From positions 6,200,001 through 6,264,000 of the forward strand of contig NZ_AP022596.1 of NCBI RefSeq assembly GCF_010731895.1: a stretch of DNA of 64,000 bases, read 5' to 3'. This document shows positions 21,393 to 34,543 of the stretch, piece by piece. Both the position numbers and the translations under genes were made by a program. Every line of letters begins with the position of its first letter. Position 1 is the first letter of the stretch. Under the pieces are notes generated by a model that made no database searches, was not told where the DNA came from, and saw only the letters and a program-made list of their open reading frames with translations. Source of the stretch: Mycolicibacterium helvum. Its GTDB lineage: Bacteria > Actinomycetota > Actinomycetes > Mycobacteriales > Mycobacteriaceae.

Positions 21393-21451
21393 AGTGCTCC
21401 CCGGAAGTGGGACCGAGAAATTCGGTTCCTTCTTCCGGGGAGTACTTTTTT
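21393..21451 (+). terminator. Rho-independent terminator of the ctaE-qcrCAB operon
   Basis: A long hairpin: the left arm AGTGCTCCCCGGAAG pairs with CTTCCGGGGAGTACT (one G-U), and the stem continues inward with few mismatches to a GAAA-containing loop at CCGA/TCGG. A run of six T follows directly at 21446-21451. It lies 31 bases after the qcrB stop. Perfect placement and a T tract make this the clearest intrinsic terminator in the window. Confidence 0.82.
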
Positions 21452-21534
21452 GCGTCCAGGTAGCTGTGGCGACGCTTTTCCTGGGGTGAAGCGGTGGATC
21501 TGTATCGCCGGTGGCGTGTACACGGTATGGGCGC

Positions 21535-21719
21535 ACTGGTGGGCAAGCCGACGACGTTCGCGTTCAAAGGTCGATGTCGTTCACAAGGTCCTCGACGGGG
21601 AAGCCACCGCCGCTGAGGTTCAGTCATGGGTTCGGGTATGCCGCCGCCACGGTGAAGACGGGCTGAAGCCCAACGTGAAGGGCCGTCGCTCCCCCGGGAT
21701 CCGCCGATGCCTGAGATGA
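21535..21719 (+). pseudogene. fragment resembling an IS3-family transposase helix-turn-helix region
   Basis: In the frame ending at 21719 the translated sequence RSKVDVVHKVLDGEATAAEV, then QSWVRVCRRHGEDGLKPNVK and GRRS, resembles the N-terminal helix-turn-helix repeats of IS3/IS150 OrfA proteins, where W-V-x2-Y/C-x3-G-E-x-G-L-x-P-K is common. The match lasts about 50 codons and then stops; no catalytic DDE part follows. It is probably a remnant of an old insertion. It is too short to name an element, and the assignment rests on pattern memory only. Confidence 0.42.
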
Positions 21720-21810
21720 GCGAGATTGGTCATTGATTCTGCGCACAGCGCCTAGCTGCCCGCCAGATTCACACGCTCACTGCGGAATCGATGTACTCAT
21801 CGCCGACTAG

Positions 21811-22527
21811 TTAGTCGACGGTCTCCTCTACCGCGCCATGCAGCTGGCGCAGATAGGTCACCGGGACAGCCGGCATGGCGATCGTGATGACGGCGGCCAG
21901 GCCCAACGCCACCCAGGCCGCGGTGTCGTTGTCCACCGCCAGCAGATAGGTCGCGGTCGATACCCCGAGCAGCGCCAGGCCGATCGCACCACCCAGCATG
22001 GCTGTGCAGCGCAGCCACAGCCGGTCCAGCTCGGTGGCCGGGATCAGCGGATCGGCCCGCCGGGACGCCGACGATTGGGCGAAGTCGGGCTGGTAGCGCT
22101 CATACGGGTCCACCGTCGAGCCGAACACCTTCAGCTTCTCCGTCGGCGCCTCGGTGCCGCGCACAGGGGCGGCTGGTGCCGTGCTGGGACGTTGGGGACT
22201 CGGCGCCTTGGGGGGATCGAAGGGTGTCAGCCGCGCATCGGCCAGCGCGGTGCGCCTGGCCCGGATCAGCAGCGGGATCGCGCCGACGATGATCAGCGCC
22301 GACACCGCGATGATGCTGTAGAGCAGCCACGGGGTCCGTGAGCCGTCGTTGCCTGCGGTATGACCTCGGCTCATGTCGACCAGGGCGACGATCGCAATGA
22401 CCGTCACAGCCAGCAGCACCAGCCAGATCGCACCGCACACGCCGACCAGCAGGCGGTCCACCGTCTCCGGTGATCGTCGATCTTCCTCCGTTGTCCCGGC
22501 CAGCGGGAGCTCTGTTTCGCGCGCCAT
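21811..22527 (-). CDS. DUF2561 membrane protein (Rv2197c-like)
   Basis: 238 aa with four predicted membrane segments in two pairs (about 25-50, 66-86, 175-195 and 203-222), separated by a hydrophilic loop of about 85 residues. Matches the mycobacterium-specific DUF2561 family; function unknown. The ATG at 22527 shares one base with the stop of mmpS3, so the two are translationally coupled; an in-frame TTG two codons upstream is less likely. Position between mmpS3 and the qcr operon is conserved in M. tuberculosis. Confidence 0.8.
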   Translation of the reverse strand: MARETELPLAGTTEEDRRSPETVDRLLVGVCGAIWLVLLAVTVIAIVALVDMSRGHTAGNDGSRTPWLLYSIIAVSALIIVGAIPLLIRARRTALADARLTPFDPPKAPSPQRPSTAPAAPVRGTEAPTEKLKVFGSTVDPYERYQPDFAQSSASRRADPLIPATELDRLWLRCTAMLGGAIGLALLGVSTATYLLAVDNDTAAWVALGLAAVITIAMPAVPVTYLRQLHGAVEETVD

Positions 22528-23354
22528 CAGCAACTAGTCTGCGCGGCGTTGTTCTGATTGGACGACAACACCACTCCATCGCTGGTCGTGATCGAACAGT
22601 TAAGCCTGCTGACCAGGAACAGGCTGGACGCCTGCACCGAGCCGACATCGGACTGCGAGATCGGTGTCACCGTCAGTGACCATGGGATATAGACATTGCG
22701 CTGGGTGCGCTGGCGACCCGACGCATCGACGTAGGTCACCGAGATGATGTCACCGGGAGCCTTGGTCCCGGTGACCGAATAGGTCACCTGACGCGGGCCG
22801 GCGGGCGTCGTCGTCGTGGTGGTCGGGGGCGGCGGGGCCGTCGTCGTGGTCACGGGTGGTGGTGCCTCCGTCGTTGCTGGCGGGGGTGGTGGTGGCGGTG
22901 GTGCCGGGGGTTCCGTCGTCACCGTCACCGTCTCGGGGGGCGGCGGTGGCGGCTCCTCGGTCGTCACCGGCGGAGGTGGTGGCGGTGGCGGCGGCTGGGT
23001 GGTGGTGATCTCGTCCTGCACCGGCGGCGGTTTGACGGTCGTGGTGGTCACCGGAGTGGCCAACTTGTTGGTGTCGGTGCTGGTCACCAGCAGCGACACC
23101 GACACCACCAGCGCGATGGCGGCCACGATCGCGGTGATCCCGACCACCCACGGCCACCTGGGCGGCTGTGCCTCGTCGAGGTATTCAGTACCCGCGTCGT
23201 ACGTGTCGTAGTCGTAGAGCGCGGGGTCGGGCGCGACAAAAGGGCCTGCGGTGTATTGCTCGGCTTCCGGTGCGGAATAGGCCTGAAAGCCTGTACCTGT
23301 GGGTGTCTCACCCCGGTCGCCCGACTCCTCATCCGGCGGATTCGGCCCGCTCAT
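22527..23354 (-). CDS. mmpS3: MmpS3-like membrane protein with Pro/Thr-rich linker
   Basis: 275 aa. A cytoplasmic acidic N-terminus (1-65) is followed by one membrane segment (about 68-90), a long extracytoplasmic linker made of PPPPP and TTTT runs (about 100-185), and a C-terminal MmpS domain ([20 protein letters not shown] onward) with two Cys probably forming a disulphide. MmpS proteins usually assist MmpL transporters, but this one, like Rv2198c, has no mmpL next to it. The linker may span the peptidoglycan. Coupled to the DUF2561 gene. The 176 bases upstream to ctaF hold no gene. Confidence 0.88.
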   Translation of the reverse strand: MSGPNPPDEESGDRGETPTGTGFQAYSAPEAEQYTAGPFVAPDPALYDYDTYDAGTEYLDEAQPPRWPWVVGITAIVAAIALVVSVSLLVTSTDTNKLATPVTTTTVKPPPVQDEITTTQPPPPPPPPPVTTEEPPPPPPETVTVTTEPPAPPPPPPPPATTEAPPPVTTTTAPPPPTTTTTTPAGPRQVTYSVTGTKAPGDIISVTYVDASGRQRTQRNVYIPWSLTVTPISQSDVGSVQASSLFLVSRLNCSITTSDGVVLSSNQNNAAQTSC

Positions 23355-23530
23355 GCTCGCCTGTCCTCTTTCGACTACATCACCGCGGCACGCGGGCCAA
23401 GGACTGGCACGCAGCGTACCGACGGCTCCCGTTGCCCTGGCAAGACCCTACCCAACCGGGCGGGCCGGGTAGAGCGCAGCACACCGTTGGCGCGAAGTGA
23501 TGTCTCGATTGTGACCTTCGCCCGGGGCGC

Positions 23531-23950
23531 TCAGTGCTTCTCGGGTCCGATGTAGTACTCGAACACCAGACCGCAGACTGCCGCGATCACGAAGACCACG
23601 CCGGCCGCAATCAGCCATGGCAGCCACAGTGCGGCGCCGACCGCGGCGGTCGAAAAGGACAGCGCGATCAGGATGGGCCACCAGCTGTGCGGTGCATAGA
23701 ACCCCAACTCCCCTGCGCCGTCACTGATTTCAGCGTCCTCGTAGTCCTCGGGCCGGGTGTCCAGGCGGCGCGCCACGAACCGGAAGAAGGTGCCGATGAT
23801 CAGCGACAGGCCGGCGGTGAGCACCAGTGCGGTGGTACCGGCCCACTCGATGCCGCCGTACTGGAACACGGCAGTCAACGCGCCATAGACGATCGCGGCG
23901 AGCACGAAAAAGGCGGTCAGGATTTCGAAGAGCCTGGCTTCAATATGCAT
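23531..23950 (-). CDS. ctaF: cytochrome c oxidase subunit IV (actinobacterial type)
   Basis: 139 aa with four membrane segments (about 8-28, 38-58, 93-110 and 114-132) and the [22 protein letters not shown] loop characteristic of actinobacterial CtaF. A structural subunit of the aa3 oxidase. It starts 11 bases after the ctaC stop, so ctaC-ctaF form an operon. ATG start at 23950. Confidence 0.92.
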   Translation of the reverse strand: MHIEARLFEILTAFFVLAAIVYGALTAVFQYGGIEWAGTTALVLTAGLSLIIGTFFRFVARRLDTRPEDYEDAEISDGAGELGFYAPHSWWPILIALSFSTAAVGAALWLPWLIAAGVVFVIAAVCGLVFEYYIGPEKH

Positions 23951-23961
23951 CTGCTCATCCC

Positions 23962-25020
23962 CTACTTACTCGCCTGCGGGATCACTAACTCGCCCCGGCG
24001 GGTGTCGAACGGGTGCGTGGTGGTGGCCACCGGTGACTGGTTGATCGACTCCAGTGCCTCGGCGTTGGTCTTGCCGGCGATGCGCTGGTCGAGGTAGGCC
24101 TTGAAGTCGTTGGGCGAGACCACCCGGACCTCGAAGTTCATCATCGAGTGATAGGTGCCGCACATCTCGGCGCAGCGCCCGACGAACGCGGCGCTGGTCT
24201 GACCGTCCGGCAGCATGATCTCGGAAACCTGGAACTTGTTCTCGGTGTGGTTGGCTTCCGGGTTCGGGAAAACGTCACGTTTGAACAGGAACTCCGGCAC
24301 CCAGAACGAGTGGATGACGTCGGCGGAAGCGATCTGGAACTCGATCCGCTTACCGGCCGGCAACACCAGCACCGGGATCTCGTTGCTGGTGCCCAGCGTC
24401 TCGACCTTGTCGAAGTTGAGGTAGGTGCGGTCCTGCGGGTTCAGGCCACGCACCGCGCCAACCCGCTCCTCGCCGTGGGCGTCGACGCCTTCGGGCTTGG
24501 AGACCATCGCGGCCTTGCGCGCCGGGTCTGCACCGTCGTAGTTGAACGTGCCGTCCTTGAAGTCGACCTTCTGGTAGCCGAACTTCCAGTTCCACTGGAA
24601 CGCCGTGACGTCGACGACGACCTCGGGATTGGGATCCCGGTGCATCATCTTCTCCTGCACGACGACCGTGAAGTAGAAGAGCACGGAGATGATCAAGAAC
24701 GGAACGACCGTCAGCACCAGCTCCAGCGGCATGTTGTAGCCGAACTGGCGGGGCAGCTCCTCGTCGGCGGGCGTGCCCTTCTTCTTGCGGTGGAAGGCCA
24801 TCGTCCAGAAGGTCAGGGCCCAGACGATCACACCGACGACGAGCGCAGCAATGACCGACCAGACCCACAGGTCTCGGTTGGTCTGCGCTTCGGGGGTGAT
24901 GCCCTTCGGCCAGCCCAAGCCGAACACTTCCTGCCAGCTGCACCCGCTGAGAGTGAGCGCCAGCGCGCCGAAAGTGACGGCTAACGCCAGCACCCGAAAC
25001 CGGGAACCGCGGGTCTTCAC
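23962..25020 (-). CDS. ctaC: cytochrome c oxidase subunit II (lipoprotein)
   Basis: 352 aa. A signal peptide with lipobox LSGC (lipidated C27) is followed by two membrane helices (about 50-72 and 98-122) and a cupredoxin domain carrying the CuA site: [10 protein letters not shown] and [14 protein letters not shown]. It receives electrons from the QcrC haems. An insertion around 150-205 ([20 protein letters not shown]) is typical of the actinobacterial subunit that contacts QcrC. Divergent from asnB; the 110-base gap contains a short palindrome. Confidence 0.95.
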   Translation of the reverse strand: MKTRGSRFRVLALAVTFGALALTLSGCSWQEVFGLGWPKGITPEAQTNRDLWVWSVIAALVVGVIVWALTFWTMAFHRKKKGTPADEELPRQFGYNMPLELVLTVVPFLIISVLFYFTVVVQEKMMHRDPNPEVVVDVTAFQWNWKFGYQKVDFKDGTFNYDGADPARKAAMVSKPEGVDAHGEERVGAVRGLNPQDRTYLNFDKVETLGTSNEIPVLVLPAGKRIEFQIASADVIHSFWVPEFLFKRDVFPNPEANHTENKFQVSEIMLPDGQTSAAFVGRCAEMCGTYHSMMNFEVRVVSPNDFKAYLDQRIAGKTNAEALESINQSPVATTTHPFDTRRGELVIPQASK

Positions 25021-25062
25021 GTAGGCGCCTCCTGCTCGCGGGAACTTTTCGCGAATCGAATA

Positions 25063-25075
25063 CTACGCAGCGTAG
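25063..25075. promoter_or_regulatory. 13-bp palindrome between ctaC and asnB
   Basis: CTACGCAGCGTAG is a perfect inverted repeat around a central A, located 43 bases upstream of ctaC and 56 bases upstream of asnB on the other side. Another short palindrome, TTCGCGAA, lies nearby at 25048. The position in a divergent promoter region makes an operator plausible; no regulator is known to me for this site. Confidence 0.35.
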
Positions 25076-25130
25076 ACCACACCCGAACACCCAGCCCGGT
25101 TGATTGCTCGGTTACGGCATACTGGGCCCG

Positions 25131-28054
<2,924 letters not shown>

Positions 28055-28182
28055 CTAATGGGACTAGCCCCGCTCGGTGCGCTAGCCTGCGTACAAGAGC
28101 CGACTATATGGCCCGGCATCGGCCCCGTTGCGACGGGTGCTTGAAGTTTCGGCCTACGCGAAGAGCCCAGGGAGACTTATCG

Positions 28183-28851
28183 ATGGCTGGCCCGATTCCG
28201 CCGCATCAGCAGGCCGGGGCCGTGGGTCAACCCAATCTTGGGCCACCCCCGTATTCCGAGCCCTACCCCGACGAGCCCTACGGCCGCCCGGGAATGGCCG
28301 CCCAGGGGCCCTATCCCGGCGTGCACCCGGGGGCATTGCCGCCGCCGGTGGTCTACCCGAAGCCGCGTCGGCGGCTGGGGCTGTGGCTGGGCCTGGGCGC
28401 GCTGGTGCTGGTGGGCGCCATCGTGGCGGGGGTCCTGACCATCCGCACCGGCGAACCCAGCACGACAGCGGCCGGCGGATTCACCGAGGCGTCGGCCAAG
28501 TCCGCGATCACGGGCTACCTGACCGCGCTGTCGAAGGGCGATACCGAAACCATCGCGCGCAGCAACTTGTGCGGCATGTACGACGGCGTGAAGGACCGCA
28601 AGTCCGATCTGGCGCTGGCCCGGCTGGCCAGCGACGCTTTCCGCAGGCAGTTCTCCGGGGCCGAGGTGACCTCGATCGACGCGATCGTGCCGTGGTCGAA
28701 CTACCAGGCCCAGGTGCTGTTCACCATGAAGGTGGCGTCTTCGGGCTCACGCGGCAATCGCGGCGAGGAGCAGGGCGTGGCGCAGTTGCTGCGCCAGGGC
28801 AATCAGCTGCTGGTCTGCTCGTATCTACTGCGAACGGCCGCCCAGTACTGA
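28183..28851 (+). CDS. conserved membrane-anchored protein (Rv2203-like)
   Basis: 222 aa. A Pro/Gly/Tyr-rich cytoplasmic N-terminus (1-65) is followed by one membrane segment (LGLWLGLGALVLVGAIVAGVL, about 67-87) and an extracytoplasmic domain of about 130 residues with the FTEASAKSAITGYLTALSKG pattern of the NTF2-like Mce-associated or DUF4878-like folds. Function unknown. The ATG at 28183 is preceded by AGGGAGAC; the frame is open further upstream but would overlap adoK. It is divergent from adoK with a 149-base gap. Confidence 0.82.
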   Translation: MAGPIPPHQQAGAVGQPNLGPPPYSEPYPDEPYGRPGMAAQGPYPGVHPGALPPPVVYPKPRRRLGLWLGLGALVLVGAIVAGVLTIRTGEPSTTAAGGFTEASAKSAITGYLTALSKGDTETIARSNLCGMYDGVKDRKSDLALARLASDAFRRQFSGAEVTSIDAIVPWSNYQAQVLFTMKVASSGSRGNRGEEQGVAQLLRQGNQLLVCSYLLRTAAQY

Positions 28852-28890
28852 CTGGACGGCCGCTGGCAGGACGAGCGGGATTTCGTTTTC

Positions 28891-29250
28891 TCAGTTGAAT
28901 GAGTCGCCGCAGGCGCAGGAGCCGGTGGCATTCGGGTTGTCGATCGTGAAGCCCTGCTTCTCGATGGTGTCGACGAAGTCGATGGTGGCGCCCTGGATGT
29001 AGGGGGCACTCATCCGGTCGACGGTCAGATTGACGCCGCCGAACTCACTGATCAGGTCACCGTCGAGGGTGCGGTCGTCGAAGAACAGGTTGTAGCGCAG
29101 GCCGGCGCAGCCACCGGGCTGGACGGCGATCCGCAGCGCCAGGTCGTCGCGACCCTCCTGGTCCAGCAGCGCCTTGGCCTTGGCGGCCGCGGCATCGGTC
29201 AGGACCGCGCCGTGGGTCTCGGTTGTGGTCGACTGATCGGAAACAGTCAT
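28891..29250 (-). CDS. erpA: A-type iron-sulphur cluster carrier/insertion protein
   Basis: 119 aa of the HesB/IscA/ErpA family, homologue of Rv2204c. It transfers Fe-S clusters to apoproteins. The three ligand cysteines are visible: one in QPGGCAGLRY and two in the C-terminal GSCACGDSFN (C-x-C). This start (ATG at 29250, MTVSDQSTT) lies behind a GGGAGACGCA site. It is unclear from sequence alone whether it behaves as ErpA or IscA; mycobacteria have few alternatives. Possible client: LipA, encoded in the same window. Confidence 0.9.
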   Translation of the reverse strand: MTVSDQSTTTETHGAVLTDAAAAKAKALLDQEGRDDLALRIAVQPGGCAGLRYNLFFDDRTLDGDLISEFGGVNLTVDRMSAPYIQGATIDFVDTIEKQGFTIDNPNATGSCACGDSFN

Positions 29251-29330
29251 TGCGTCTCCCTAAAAGCTGATGTCTGTGTGGGTTGCCGTGAGGTGCTAGC
29301 CCACCTGGTCAACGGTACCTTGTCCGGGCG

Positions 29331-30401
29331 CTATTCCCGAGTTGATGCAGCGCCCAGCTCGGCCGCGGTCCGGCGGGCCAGTCCGGTGAGCTGGTTGGCG
29401 GCGTCGTCGATGGCGACCTGCACCGACCCGGCGAAGTCGGCGATCGCGTGGGCCGCGGCGATCCCCGCCTCGTCCAGCACCGCCGGCGCCAGGGTGACCT
29501 GCCCGGCCAGCACCAGCACCGGGATACCGCGGGCCACGGCGCCGCCGGCCAGTGCGCTGACCACCTTGCCGTGCAGGGACTGGTCGTCGAAGCGGCCCTC
29601 TCCGGTGACGATCACGTCGGCGGCCGCGATGTCGTCGGCCAGCCCGGTGAATTCGGCGATGACGGCCGCCCCGGATTCGCGCCGGCCGCCCAGGGCCAGC
29701 AGTGCGGCGCCCAGTCCCCCGGCCGCACCCGCGCCGGGCAGCGGGCTGACCGTGTCACCTGCCAGCGCGTCGAGTTCGGCCGCCCAGGCCGTCATCCGCT
29801 GCTCGAGAACCTCCACGGTCGCCGGGTCGGCGCCCTTCTGCGGGCCGAAAATCCGCGCCGCGCCCATCGGACCCAACAGCGGGTGTTCGACGTCGGTGGC
29901 GGCGACCAGCTCGACGGCGGCGAGCTTCTCCTTGGCCTGGGCAAGCCCGCCGAGGGCCTCGATGAGCCCGCGCCCGCCGTCGGTGCAGGAGCTACCGCCC
30001 AGGCCGACCACGATCCGGGTCGCGCCGGCAGCCAGCGCGGCGTCGACCAGCTGGCCCACCCCGCGGCTGTGCGCGGCGACCGCGGTGTCCGCGGTGGGCG
30101 GCCCACCCAGCAGCGCCAGTCCGCAGGCCTGCGCGCATTCGATGTAGGCCGTCAAGGTCCGGCCGTCATACACCCATTCGGCATCCACGTACCCGGCCAG
30201 CGGACCGGACACCCTGGTGTGACGGACATCGCCGAGTCGGCCGGCCAGCACGCCGACGAAGCCTGGGCCACCGTCGGATTGCGGCGCGAGGGTGAGTTCA
30301 TCGGACGGCCGGGCTTGGCGCCAGCCGGCTGCGATGGATTCGGCCGCTTCCACGGCTGTCAAGCTGTCGCCGTAACAGTCCGGCGCAATCACCACCCGCA
30401 T
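29331..30401 (-). CDS. glycerate 2-kinase, GlxK/GarK family
   Basis: 356 aa. Phosphorylates D-glycerate. The family start [27 protein letters not shown] is well preserved, followed by [28 protein letters not shown] and [16 protein letters not shown], the substrate and nucleotide sites. Homologue of Rv2205c. ATG at 30401 gives the family length; upstream open frame overlaps the divergent DUF3043 gene and is rejected. Only 23 bases separate the two divergent starts, so promoters must overlap the coding regions or one gene is leaderless. Confidence 0.87.
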   Translation of the reverse strand: MRVVIAPDCYGDSLTAVEAAESIAAGWRQARPSDELTLAPQSDGGPGFVGVLAGRLGDVRHTRVSGPLAGYVDAEWVYDGRTLTAYIECAQACGLALLGGPPTADTAVAAHSRGVGQLVDAALAAGATRIVVGLGGSSCTDGGRGLIEALGGLAQAKEKLAAVELVAATDVEHPLLGPMGAARIFGPQKGADPATVEVLEQRMTAWAAELDALAGDTVSPLPGAGAAGGLGAALLALGGRRESGAAVIAEFTGLADDIAAADVIVTGEGRFDDQSLHGKVVSALAGGAVARGIPVLVLAGQVTLAPAVLDEAGIAAAHAIADFAGSVQVAIDDAANQLTGLARRTAAELGAASTRE

Positions 30402-30424
30402 TCGTGCAGGGTAGCCTGACACGC

Positions 30425-31078
30425 GTGAAGCTGCTGGGCCGCAAGAAAGACGAGGGCGACGCCAACGCCGAACCGATCGAGGCCGATGTGCCCGTCTCCT
30501 CGGCGGGCACCACCGCGCCCAAGGGCAAGCCCACCCCGAAGCGCAGCGAGTCCGCCAAGCGCCGTGGGCCGGTCGCCCCGGCGCCGATGACGTCTGCCGA
30601 GGCACGCAAGCGCCGCAAGGAGATGCGTGCCACGCTGACCAAGGAGGAGCGCAAGGCCGAGAAGGCTCAGCGCCGCACGGCGATGAACGAGCGGCGTGAG
30701 CGGATGATGTCGGGCGACGAGGCCTACCTGCTGCCCCGCGACCAAGGTCCGGTGCGCCGCTACGCGCGCGACATCGTCGACTCGCGGCGCAACATCCTCG
30801 GGCTGTTCATGCCCGCGGCACTCGGCCTGATCTTCGTGATGCTTGCCGTGCCGCAGGTTCAGCTGTTCATCTCCCCGGCGATGCTGGTGTTGATGGCGCT
30901 CATGGCGGTCGACGGAATCCTGTTGGGCCGCAAGGTCAACAAGGCAGTCAACGCCAAGTTCCCCGATAACGCCGAAGGATCGTTCAAGCTCGGGATGTAC
31001 GCCGCGGGCCGGGCCTCTCAGATGCGCCGGATGCGCGCGCCGCGACCGCAGGTCGAGCGCGGCGCCAAGGTCACCTGA
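30425..31078 (+). CDS. DUF3043 membrane protein (Rv2206-like)
   Basis: 217 aa. The N-terminal half is highly charged, with Lys/Arg/Glu-rich helices ([20 protein letters not shown]) resembling a coiled coil or nucleic-acid-contacting region. Two membrane segments follow (about 130-150 and 156-174), and the tail is basic. Function unknown; the family is confined to actinobacteria. The GTG at 30425 ([10 protein letters not shown]) is chosen over an in-frame GTG at 30404. Fourteen bases separate it from cobU, so it may share the cob operon transcript. Confidence 0.8.
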   Translation: MKLLGRKKDEGDANAEPIEADVPVSSAGTTAPKGKPTPKRSESAKRRGPVAPAPMTSAEARKRRKEMRATLTKEERKAEKAQRRTAMNERRERMMSGDEAYLLPRDQGPVRRYARDIVDSRRNILGLFMPAALGLIFVMLAVPQVQLFISPAMLVLMALMAVDGILLGRKVNKAVNAKFPDNAEGSFKLGMYAAGRASQMRRMRAPRPQVERGAKVT

Positions 31079-31092
31079 TCCGACCAGACGCG

Positions 31093-31620
31093 GTGCGCAC
31101 GCTGGTGCTCGGCGGAATCAGGTCGGGCAAGTCACGTTGGGCTGAGGAGATCATGGCCGGCGAGTCCTCGCTGCGCTACGTCGCCACCGGCGCGCCAGCC
31201 GACTCCGATCCGGCCTGGGCACAGCGGGTCGCCGCGCATCGCGATCGAAGGCCGGCATCGTGGAGCTCGATCGAAACCACCAATGTGGCGGCTCTTCTGC
31301 ACGCCGGTCCACACACCGCGACCCTGGTCGACGATCTCGGCGGCTGGCTGACCGCCGCCCTGGACCGCCGGGGCTGGGATGGCGGTTCGGTGGCCGCCGA
31401 CGTCGACGAGCTGGTGGACGCCGTCGACGGGTTCTGCGCCCCGTTGGTGTTGGTCAGCCCGGAGGTGGGCCTGACCGTGGTGGCTGCAACGGCGTCTGCC
31501 AGGCGCTTCACAGATGAGCTCGGCACACTCAACCAACGACTCGCCCAGTGCTGTGAGCAGGTGGTCCTGGTGGTTGCGGGACTTCCGATCTGGGTCAAAC
31601 CGACGAAGGCGTTGAACTGA
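31093..31620 (+). CDS. cobU: adenosylcobinamide kinase / adenosylcobinamide-phosphate guanylyltransferase
   Basis: 175 aa. Phosphorylates adenosylcobinamide and attaches GMP in the nucleotide-loop assembly of cobalamin. Walker A GGIRSGKS is at residues 7-14, RYVATGAP with the GMP-accepting region at about 28-35, and a SPEVGLTVV motif follows, all standard for CobU. GTG start at 31093. It is coupled to cobT by a one-base overlap. In M. tuberculosis cobU is elsewhere on the chromosome, so the compact cobUTS cluster here is a difference. Confidence 0.9.
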   Translation: MRTLVLGGIRSGKSRWAEEIMAGESSLRYVATGAPADSDPAWAQRVAAHRDRRPASWSSIETTNVAALLHAGPHTATLVDDLGGWLTAALDRRGWDGGSVAADVDELVDAVDGFCAPLVLVSPEVGLTVVAATASARRFTDELGTLNQRLAQCCEQVVLVVAGLPIWVKPTKALN

Positions 31621-32669
31621 TGGAATTTCCCGCGGTCACACCGCCAGACTCCCGTGCCGCCGCCGCGGCACAGCGCAGGCAGGACATTCTCACCAAACCG
31701 GCCGGTGCGCTCGGCCGGCTCGAGGACCTCTCGGTGTGGGTGTCGGGCTGCCAAGGACTTTGTCCTCCACAGCAATTCGAGCGCGCCAGGGTGGTGGTTT
31801 TCGCCGGTGACCATGGCGTGGCCCGCACGGGTGTGTCGGCCTACCCGCCGGAGGTCACCGCGCAGATGGTGGCCAACATCGACGCCGGCGGCGCGGCGAT
31901 CAACGTGCTGGCCGGTATCGCGGGCGCATCGGTGCGCGTCGTCGACATCGCGGTGGACTGCGAGCAGCCGCTGACCGAGGCGATCGGCGCGCACAAGGTC
32001 CGCCGGTCCAGCGGCAACATCGCACTCGAGGACGCCCTGAGCACCGAGGAGGTCATCGCCGCACTCGAAGCCGGCCGGCAGCTCGCCGACGACGAGGTCG
32101 ACGCCGGTGCCGATCTGCTGATCGCCGGCGACATGGGCATCGGGAACACCACGGCGGCGACGGCGTTGATCGCGACGCTGACCGACACCGAGCCGGTCGC
32201 GGTGGTGGGCCGCGGCACGGGCATCGACGACGCGGCGTGGGTACGCAAGACGGCGGCGGTGCGCGACGCGATGTTCCGGGCCAGGCAGTTCCGTCCGGAT
32301 CCGGTTGGGCTGCTGCGCACCTGCGGCGGCGCGGACCTGGCCGCGATGGCCGGCTTCTGCGCGCAGGCCGCGGTGCGGCACACTCCCCTGCTGCTCGACG
32401 GCGTGGTGGTGACCGCGGCCGCGCTGGTCGCCGACCGGATGGCCCCCGGCGCGCGGGCCTGGTGGCAAGCCGGGCACCGGTCGACCGAGCCGGCGCACAC
32501 GCTGGCGCTGGCCCACCTGGACTTGGTGCCGATCGTGGACCTTGGCCTGCGGCTGGGTGAGGGCACCGGCGCCGCGGTGGCGCTGCCGGTGCTGCGGGCG
32601 GCCGTCGCGACGCTGGCGTCGATGGCCACCTTTGAGGGCGCCGGCGTCTCCGAGCGCGCATCGCACTGA
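31620..32669 (+). CDS. cobT: nicotinate-nucleotide--dimethylbenzimidazole phosphoribosyltransferase
   Basis: 349 aa. Makes alpha-ribazole phosphate for the lower ligand of cobalamin. Family motifs visible: [15 protein letters not shown] near the start, [31 protein letters not shown] and the C-terminal [14 protein letters not shown] that holds the catalytic Glu. ATG at 31620 overlaps the cobU stop. Homologue of Rv2207. Confidence 0.94.
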   Translation: MEFPAVTPPDSRAAAAAQRRQDILTKPAGALGRLEDLSVWVSGCQGLCPPQQFERARVVVFAGDHGVARTGVSAYPPEVTAQMVANIDAGGAAINVLAGIAGASVRVVDIAVDCEQPLTEAIGAHKVRRSSGNIALEDALSTEEVIAALEAGRQLADDEVDAGADLLIAGDMGIGNTTAATALIATLTDTEPVAVVGRGTGIDDAAWVRKTAAVRDAMFRARQFRPDPVGLLRTCGGADLAAMAGFCAQAAVRHTPLLLDGVVVTAAALVADRMAPGARAWWQAGHRSTEPAHTLALAHLDLVPIVDLGLRLGEGTGAAVALPVLRAAVATLASMATFEGAGVSERASH

Positions 32670-32671
32670 CT

Positions 32672-33418
32672 GTGTTTCGTTCGCTGGCAACCGCTTTCGC
32701 CTTCGGGACGGTGTTGCCCGTCCCGCTACGGGGTGCGGTGGTCGGCCGTTCGGCGATGACGGCGCTGCCGGTGGTCGGCGGCGCCCTCGGTGCGCTGGCG
32801 GCCGGGGTGCTGTGGGTCGGCGCGTGGGCCTTCGGCGCACACAACCCGCTGGCCGGGGTGCTGGCCGTGGCCGCGCTGCTGCTTGCCACGCGGGGCCTGC
32901 ACATTGACGGGTTGTCCGACACGATCGATGCACTGGGCTGTTACGGACCGCCGGACCGCGCGCTGCAAGTGATGCGAGACGGAACGGCCGGCCCGTTCGG
33001 CGTCGCGGCCGTCGTCGTCGTGGTGGCCGCGCAGGGTCTGGCGTTCGCCACCGCGCCCTCGGGATGGACCGGCCTGCTGGCCGTGGTGACCGCGCTGGCC
33101 ACCGGCCGGGTGGCCGCGGTGCTGGCCTGCCGGCGCGGGGTGCCCGCCGCGAGTGACAGCGTGCTGGGCGAACAGGTGGCGGGCAGTCAACCGGTCGCGG
33201 TCGCGCTCGTGTGGGTTCTACTGGTCGCAGGGTTGGCGAGTGTGGCGACGCCGCAGGTGTGGCAGGGACCGGTGGTGGTGCTGGTCGCACTGGGGCTGGC
33301 CATGATCCTGGTGGCCCACTGCGTGCGCCGCTTCGGCGGTATCACCGGCGACGTGCTGGGTGCGGTGATCGAGCTGACCACGACGCTGACGATCGTCGGT
33401 TTGGTTGCACACGCCTAG
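32672..33418 (+). CDS. cobS: adenosylcobinamide-GDP ribazoletransferase (cobalamin 5'-phosphate synthase)
   Basis: 248-aa membrane enzyme completing cobalamin by joining adenosylcobinamide-GDP and alpha-ribazole. The conserved [34 protein letters not shown] block contains the metal-binding Asp residues, and about six membrane segments are visible, with [10 protein letters not shown] near the C-terminus. GTG start two bases after the cobT stop. Its end overlaps the convergent ilvE stop by four bases. Homologue of Rv2208. Confidence 0.93.
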   Translation: MFRSLATAFAFGTVLPVPLRGAVVGRSAMTALPVVGGALGALAAGVLWVGAWAFGAHNPLAGVLAVAALLLATRGLHIDGLSDTIDALGCYGPPDRALQVMRDGTAGPFGVAAVVVVVAAQGLAFATAPSGWTGLLAVVTALATGRVAAVLACRRGVPAASDSVLGEQVAGSQPVAVALVWVLLVAGLASVATPQVWQGPVVVLVALGLAMILVAHCVRRFGGITGDVLGAVIELTTTLTIVGLVAHA

Positions 33419-34521
33419 CTGAGCCGGGCCATCCAGCCATGCGTGTCGGCGAAGGTGCCGCGCTGGATGCCGGTCAGCGTGTCGCGCAACGCCATCGTCA
33501 CCTCACCGGGCTCCCCGTCGGCGATGGTGAATTCGCCGTCGCCGTACTTGACGTGCGAGACCGGGGTGATGACGGCGGCGGTGCCGCAGGCGAACACCTC
33601 GGTGATCTCGCCGGCGGCGGCACCCTTGCGCCACTCCTCGACATCGATCTTGCGTTCCTCGACGCCGAAGCCGGCGTCACTGGCCAGTTGCAGCAGCGAA
33701 TCGCGGGTGATGCCGGGCAGCAACGAGCCGGACAGTTCCGGGGTGACCAGCCGTGCCGAGCCGCCGCTGCCGAAGACGAAGAACAGGTTCATCCCGCCCA
33801 TCTCTTCGATGTAGCGGCGTTCGATCGCGTCCAGCCAGACCACCTGATCGCAGTTGTGCGCGGTCGCTTCGGCCTGCGCCAGCAGGGAGGCGGCGTAGTT
33901 GCCGCCGAACTTCGCCGCGCCGGTGCCGCCCGGGCTGGCCCGCACGTAGTCGGTGGACAGCCACACGCTGACGGGTTTGATCCCGCCCTTGAAGTACGCA
34001 CCGGCCGGTGAGGCGATGACCAGGTAGCGGTATTCGGTGGCCGGCCGTACCCCCAGGCCGGGCTCGGTCGCGATGACGAACGGCCGCAGATACAGCGACG
34101 CCTCGCCGCCTGCGGGCGGCACCCACTGGTTGTCGACAGCGATCAGCTGGCGCAACGATTCGACGAACAGGTCTTCGGGCAGCTCGGGGATGGCCAGCCG
34201 GCGCGCCGACGTGCGCAGCCGCGCCGCGTTGGCCTCCGGGCGGAACGACACGATGGATCCGTCCGCCCACCGGTAGGCCTTGAGGCCTTCGAAGATCTCC
34301 TGCGCGTAATGCAGGACGATGGCCGACGGGTCCAGCTCGATCGGGCCGTACGGGACGACGCGGGCGTCGTGCCAACCCAGTTCATCGGTGTAGAGCACCG
34401 ACACCATGTGGTCGGTGTGGAACCGGCCGAAGCCGGGGTCAGCCAAAATTTGTGCCCGTACCTCGTCGCTCGCCGGATCTGCATTGCGCTCAACCGTGAA
34501 CTCGAGGGGGCCGTCTGTCAT
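33415..34521 (-). CDS. ilvE: branched-chain amino acid aminotransferase
   Basis: 368 aa, PLP fold type IV. Catalyses the last step of valine, leucine and isoleucine synthesis and the reverse reaction. The catalytic lysine lies in [33 protein letters not shown] and the phosphate-binding [12 protein letters not shown] are further signatures. ATG start at 34521 with homologous N-terminus [18 protein letters not shown]. Homologue of Rv2210c. Upstream lies a 38-bp tandem duplication. Confidence 0.94.
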   Translation of the reverse strand: MTDGPLEFTVERNADPASDEVRAQILADPGFGRFHTDHMVSVLYTDELGWHDARVVPYGPIELDPSAIVLHYAQEIFEGLKAYRWADGSIVSFRPEANAARLRTSARRLAIPELPEDLFVESLRQLIAVDNQWVPPAGGEASLYLRPFVIATEPGLGVRPATEYRYLVIASPAGAYFKGGIKPVSVWLSTDYVRASPGGTGAAKFGGNYAASLLAQAEATAHNCDQVVWLDAIERRYIEEMGGMNLFFVFGSGGSARLVTPELSGSLLPGITRDSLLQLASDAGFGVEERKIDVEEWRKGAAAGEITEVFACGTAAVITPVSHVKYGDGEFTIADGEPGEVTMALRDTLTGIQRGTFADTHGWMARLS

Positions 34522-34543
34522 AGCCGAAATTGTAGACCGGGCC

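Larger units (their letters stand above)
21363..21810. other. 448-base intergenic region: terminator plus degenerate transposase-like sequence
   Basis: This is the longest stretch without an intact gene. It holds the qcrB terminator and then, at about 21535-21719, a reading frame resembling the helix-turn-helix part of an insertion-sequence transposase. From 21720 to 21810 nothing is recognisable before the stop of the DUF2561 gene on the other strand. Confidence 0.6.

Noticed and set aside
19506..21536. 676-codon minus-strand open frame opposite qcrB.
   Set aside because: Shadow of the qcrB coding sequence, rich in His/Arg/Asp, no recognisable family.
22816..23211. Plus-strand frame encoding Gly/Val repeats.
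   Set aside because: Antisense of the Pro/Thr linker of MmpS3.
31176..33290. 704-codon minus-strand open frame opposite cobU-cobT-cobS.
   Set aside because: Spans three genuine genes on the other strand and has shadow-type composition.
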